Below are positions 7,844-9,890 of a stretch of DNA of 9,890 nt, one piece after another. Source of the stretch: Actimicrobium sp047621345 (lineage in GTDB: Bacteria > Pseudomonadota > Gammaproteobacteria > Burkholderiales > Burkholderiaceae_D); NCBI GenBank assembly GCA_047621345.1, contig JBLHLW010000096.1, positions 1 through 9,890 on the forward strand, read 5' to 3'. Position 1 is the stretch's first letter; each line of letters opens with the position of its first letter. The notes below the pieces were generated by a model that saw only the letters and a program-made list of their open reading frames with translations, searched no databases and had not been told where the DNA came from. The translations under genes and the position numbers were made by a program.

Positions 7844-9133
7844 TTGCGCGCCTATCGCGCCAGCATCCTCCACTTTACGGCCGATCCGGCCTTTGGCGAC
7901 ACGGCCCATGCCTTCCATGAAGACGGTTTGCTCATCGTTGATGGTGCACACATCCGTGCCGCCGGCGACTACGCAACGCTCAAGGACACGCTCCCTGCAC
8001 ACGTTGTCGTGTCCGACTTCCGCGGCAAGCTGATCATGCCCGGCTTCATCGACACGCACATCCACTATCCGCAAACCGACATGATCGCTTCGCCGTCGCC
8101 GGGCTTGCTGCCGTGGCTGGAGACGTACACGTTCCCGACCGAGCGACAGTTTTCCGACCCGGACCATGCCCGCGACGTAGCGGAATTTTTTCTGGATGAA
8201 TTGCTGCGCTGTGGCACCACCACGGCGATGGTGTATTGCACCGTGCATCCGGAATCGGTCGAGGCATTCTTCAGCGCCAGCGAAGCACGTAACCTGCGCA
8301 TGGCCGCCGGCAAGGTCATGATGGATCGCCACTGCCCGGAGTTTTTGCAAGACACCGCCGAATCTGGCGCACGCGATACCGAAGCATTGATCCGTCGCTG
8401 GCACAAGCGCGGCCGGCAGTTATATGCGATCACGCCGCGCTTTGCTCCGACTTCGTCGAACGCGCAATTGCAGCTGGCCGGCGAACTCGCGCAAGCCTGG
8501 CCCGACACCTACGTGCAAACCCATGTTGCCGAAAACACCGATGAAGTGGCGTGGGTGGCAGCGCTGTTTCCGCAAGCGCGCAGCTATCTGGATGTCTATG
8601 AACAGTTCGGCCTGCTGCGTGAGCGGACCATGCTGGCGCACTGTATCTGGCTCGATGGCGACGACCGCGCACGGATGGCCGCGACCGGCGCAGCAGCGGC
8701 GATCTGTGCGACCTCGAACCTGTTTTTGGGCAGCGGGCTGTTCGACTTTTCGGCAGCCGATGCCGCGCAGTTACGCTTGTCGCTGGCCTCCGATGTCGGC
8801 GGTGGCACGTCGTTTTCAATGCTGCAGACGATGAATGAAACCTACAAGGTCGCACGCATGGGCAACACCTATTTACCGGCACTGCGGATGTTCTATCTGG
8901 CCACGCTGGGCGCGGCGCGCAGCATGCAGCTCGAAGGCACGATCGGCAATTTTGTCGCGGGCGCGGAAGCCGATTTCATCGTGCTTGATCCGCAGGCGAC
9001 ACCGCTGTTGGCGCGGCGTACGGCGCGCACCAATAGTCTGGAGGAATGGTTGTTTGCGTTTGCGCTGCTGGGAGATGACCGGGCGGTGATGGCGACGTAT
9101 GCAGCGGGCCTCAAGGTTCATGGGCGCGCCTGA
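7844..9133 (+). CDS. guaD: Guanine deaminase GuaD
   Basis: This is a zinc amidohydrolase that deaminates guanine to xanthine, supplying substrate to the XdhAB enzyme encoded upstream. Counting from TTG 7844 (429 residues), it shows THIHYPQ with metal ligands His72 and His74, ITPRFAPT (196-203), QTHVAEN with His227, LAHCIWL with His266, CATSNLFLGSGLF (288-300) and SDVGGGTSF with Asp317. These match the E. coli GuaD pattern throughout, including the EADFIVLDP motif near the C terminus. TTG 7844 follows an ACC-rich stretch with no ribosome binding site. The frame is open upstream to a CTG at 7814 that overlaps the xdhC stop (CTGA) with GGGAA 5 bases before it. That start would give 439 residues, the length of E. 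coli GuaD as I recall it, so the true start may be 7814. A REP-like stem-loop begins 16 bases after the stop. Confidence 0.95.
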   Translation: MRAYRASILHFTADPAFGDTAHAFHEDGLLIVDGAHIRAAGDYATLKDTLPAHVVVSDFRGKLIMPGFIDTHIHYPQTDMIASPSPGLLPWLETYTFPTERQFSDPDHARDVAEFFLDELLRCGTTTAMVYCTVHPESVEAFFSASEARNLRMAAGKVMMDRHCPEFLQDTAESGARDTEALIRRWHKRGRQLYAITPRFAPTSSNAQLQLAGELAQAWPDTYVQTHVAENTDEVAWVAALFPQARSYLDVYEQFGLLRERTMLAHCIWLDGDDRARMAATGAAAAICATSNLFLGSGLFDFSAADAAQLRLSLASDVGGGTSFSMLQTMNETYKVARMGNTYLPALRMFYLATLGAARSMQLEGTIGNFVAGAEADFIVLDPQATPLLARRTARTNSLEEWLFAFALLGDDRAVMATYAAGLKVHGRA

Positions 9134-9145
9134 TCAGTCGTTTGC

Positions 9146-9176
9146 GTAGGGTGCAATAACCGAAGGGCATTGCACC
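9146..9176. repeat. REP-like element, copy 2 (with GTAG foot)
   Basis: GTAG (9146-9149) directly precedes the arms GGTGCAAT (9150-9157) and ATTGCACC (9169-9176), with centre AACCGAAGGGC. It is the inverse orientation of copies 1 and 3, with a T in place of G in the centre when turned round (CTTCGG versus CTGCGG). It starts 12 bases after the guaD stop, so it could also stabilise or end the operon transcript, although no T-run follows. Confidence 0.85.
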
Positions 9177-9256
9177 ATCTCCGCCAACAACCTCTTCTTC
9201 CAGCCGTCAATTCCGGTCGCAAGTCACCGGTATCGGCGACGTTCATCGAGGCATTC

Positions 9257-9287
9257 GGTGCAATGCCCTGCGGTTATTGCACCCTAC
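9257..9287. repeat. REP-like element, copy 3 (with CTAC foot)
   Basis: The arms GGTGCAAT (9257-9264) and ATTGCACC (9276-9283) are followed directly by CTAC (9284-9287), so GTAG lies at the foot of the stem on the minus strand. The 27-bp core is identical to copy 1 (512-538), and both are preceded by a related GCATT-pyrimidine sequence. With copy 2 it forms an inverted pair spanning 9146-9287, both GTAG feet pointing outward, around 80 bases (9177-9256) in which I see nothing else. Confidence 0.85.
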
Positions 9288-9315
9288 TTATGGCAGTGGT
9301 CGTTCACAGGGGAGA

Positions 9316-9384
9316 CATTTTTTCGCAGGGGTCGAAGCCGATTTCATCGTGCTCGATCCGAAGGCAACGTATGCGGCAGGTTAG
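9316..9384 (+). pseudogene. Decayed fragment resembling the guaD C-terminal region
   Basis: Read in the frame of 9316, this stretch encodes FFAGVEADFIVLDPKAT and a few more residues before TAG at 9382. It aligns with GuaD FVAGAEADFIVLDPQAT at 8951-9001. By my hand count 42 of 51 bases agree, including a 20-base exact run (8966-8985 against 9334-9353). There is no start codon context, no catalytic domain, and the match ends abruptly on both sides, so it is a remnant, not a gene. It may come from a partial duplication of this guaD or from a diverged second copy otherwise deleted. Most differences are at third codon positions, which suggests it diverged while still under selection and favours the second explanation. 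Confidence 0.65.
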
Positions 9385-9460
9385 ACACCGGGGTTCAAAT
9401 TATTGCCTCGTCTTTGAAGTACAGCAACGTCACGGAAAATAAAAAATTTTACTTGCCAGT

Positions 9461-9478
9461 ACCGTCACTAGTCACGGT
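9461..9478 (-). terminator. Weak hairpin downstream of the esterase gene
   Basis: ACCGT (9461-9465) and ACGGT (9474-9478) form a 5-bp stem around an ACTAGT-centred loop, about 55 bases beyond the esterase stop on the minus strand. A T-rich stretch follows (A-rich on the plus strand, about 9437-9450), but some 10 bases or more after the stem, so a rho-independent terminator is possible but poorly formed. Apart from this, 9385-9533 shows no gene or clear site. Confidence 0.25.
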
Positions 9479-9533
9479 GAGGCCGCATAGTGATCGAGCC
9501 AGTCGCATGCCGACGCATAGCTTCGGGATACCC

Positions 9534-9890
9534 CTAACTGGTACCAGATGCAGAACTCAACGTACCATTTGACACACTGACCGACGTGTTCAAGTTAAAG
9601 ACCGGATCGGTTACCCCAGTACCGCTTTTCGGATAAGCGGGCCATGGGACATATTGCCCGGTTGGCCACACTTTAGGCATCGATCCCGTGCGACCAAATT
9701 CGCCCCATGCCGTCTGAAATGTTTTAGCCAATTTAGGGTCCCCATTCTTTACGGGGCCTGAGTTCGCGATAAAAAACTGCGACAGGTAAGTCATGCCGAA
9801 GACATAGCCGACATCCAGGCCATGCGTCGAAAATGGCTGCCTTCTTGCCCACTGACGACACCACGCGGGCACGGGGCCGCTAAAACGACA
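9534..9890 (-). CDS. Type-B carboxylesterase, C-terminal fragment (partial)
   Basis: The last 118 codons of a gene run off the window at its 5' side. THGLDVGYVFG matches the conserved segment around the catalytic His of the Ser-Glu-His triad in type-B carboxylesterases (compare MHGYEIEFVFG of acetylcholinesterase). Downstream, FGRTGSMPKVWP and WPAYP followed by VFN fit the usual C-terminal pattern of this alpha/beta-hydrolase family. These enzymes hydrolyse carboxylic esters; substrate and location cannot be told from this part. The nucleophile Ser and acidic residue lie outside the window. The stretch just before THGLDV reads VPAWCRQWARRQPF, unusually rich in Trp and Arg, whereas another frame there reads RVVSSVGKKAAIF, so two compensating frameshifts are possible. 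The stop is TAG at 9536-9534. The surroundings are more AT-rich than the xdh operon. Confidence 0.7.
   Translation of the reverse strand, partial: CRFSGPVPAWCRQWARRQPFSTHGLDVGYVFGMTYLSQFFIANSGPVKNGDPKLAKTFQTAWGEFGRTGSMPKVWPTGQYVPWPAYPKSGTGVTDPVFNLNTSVSVSNGTLSSASGTS

Noticed and set aside
9170..9572. Small plus-strand frames downstream of guaD
   Set aside because: They run through REP elements and the guaD remnant, and lack ribosome binding sites and recognisable domains.

Overview
This 9.9 kb window looks like the chromosome of a betaproteobacterium of the order Burkholderiales, perhaps Oxalobacteraceae. The evidence is a moderately high GC content, a PEP-CTERM exported protein, a proteobacterial xdhA-xdhB-xdhC-guaD operon, and repeat families of the GTAG/stem-loop (REP) kind. 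The taxon is inferred from gene style, not from a marker gene.

Layout: positions 1-581 contain no convincing gene and are dense in repeats: a GTAG-flanked stem-loop, a 23-unit hexanucleotide tandem repeat, a long imperfect palindrome, a perfect 10-bp hairpin and a 27-bp REP-like stem-loop just ahead of the first gene. A two-domain rhodanese-type sulfurtransferase (582-1430, +) follows. It runs directly into an oppositely oriented PEP-CTERM protein (2048-1431, -) with no base between the two stop codons. Behind the PEP-CTERM gene on the same strand is a ZIP-family metal transporter (2818-2132, -), whose first membrane segment lies upstream of every canonical in-frame start codon.

Positions 2912-3097 form a divergent control region with a TATAAT box for the transporter and a 17-bp palindrome. 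From 3098 to 9133 (+) lies a tightly packed purine-catabolic operon: xdhA (FeS/FAD subunit), xdhB (molybdopterin subunit), xdhC (molybdenum cofactor insertion chaperone) and guaD (guanine deaminase). GuaD converts guanine to xanthine. XdhAB oxidises hypoxanthine and xanthine to urate. XdhC loads the cofactor into XdhB. The junctions are ATGA, GTGA and possibly CTGA, which suggests translational coupling along the whole operon.

Positions 9134-9533 are non-coding. They hold two REP-like elements in opposite orientation, a decayed fragment resembling the C-terminal part of guaD, and about 150 bp in which only a weak hairpin is visible. The window ends inside the C-terminal part of a type-B carboxylesterase on the minus strand (9890-9534), which may carry two compensating frameshifts.

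I found no tRNA, rRNA, CRISPR array, transposase gene or phage gene, and I do not claim a new biological system. The best leads are the repeat-rich flanks, the guaD remnant and the two probable non-canonical start codons.
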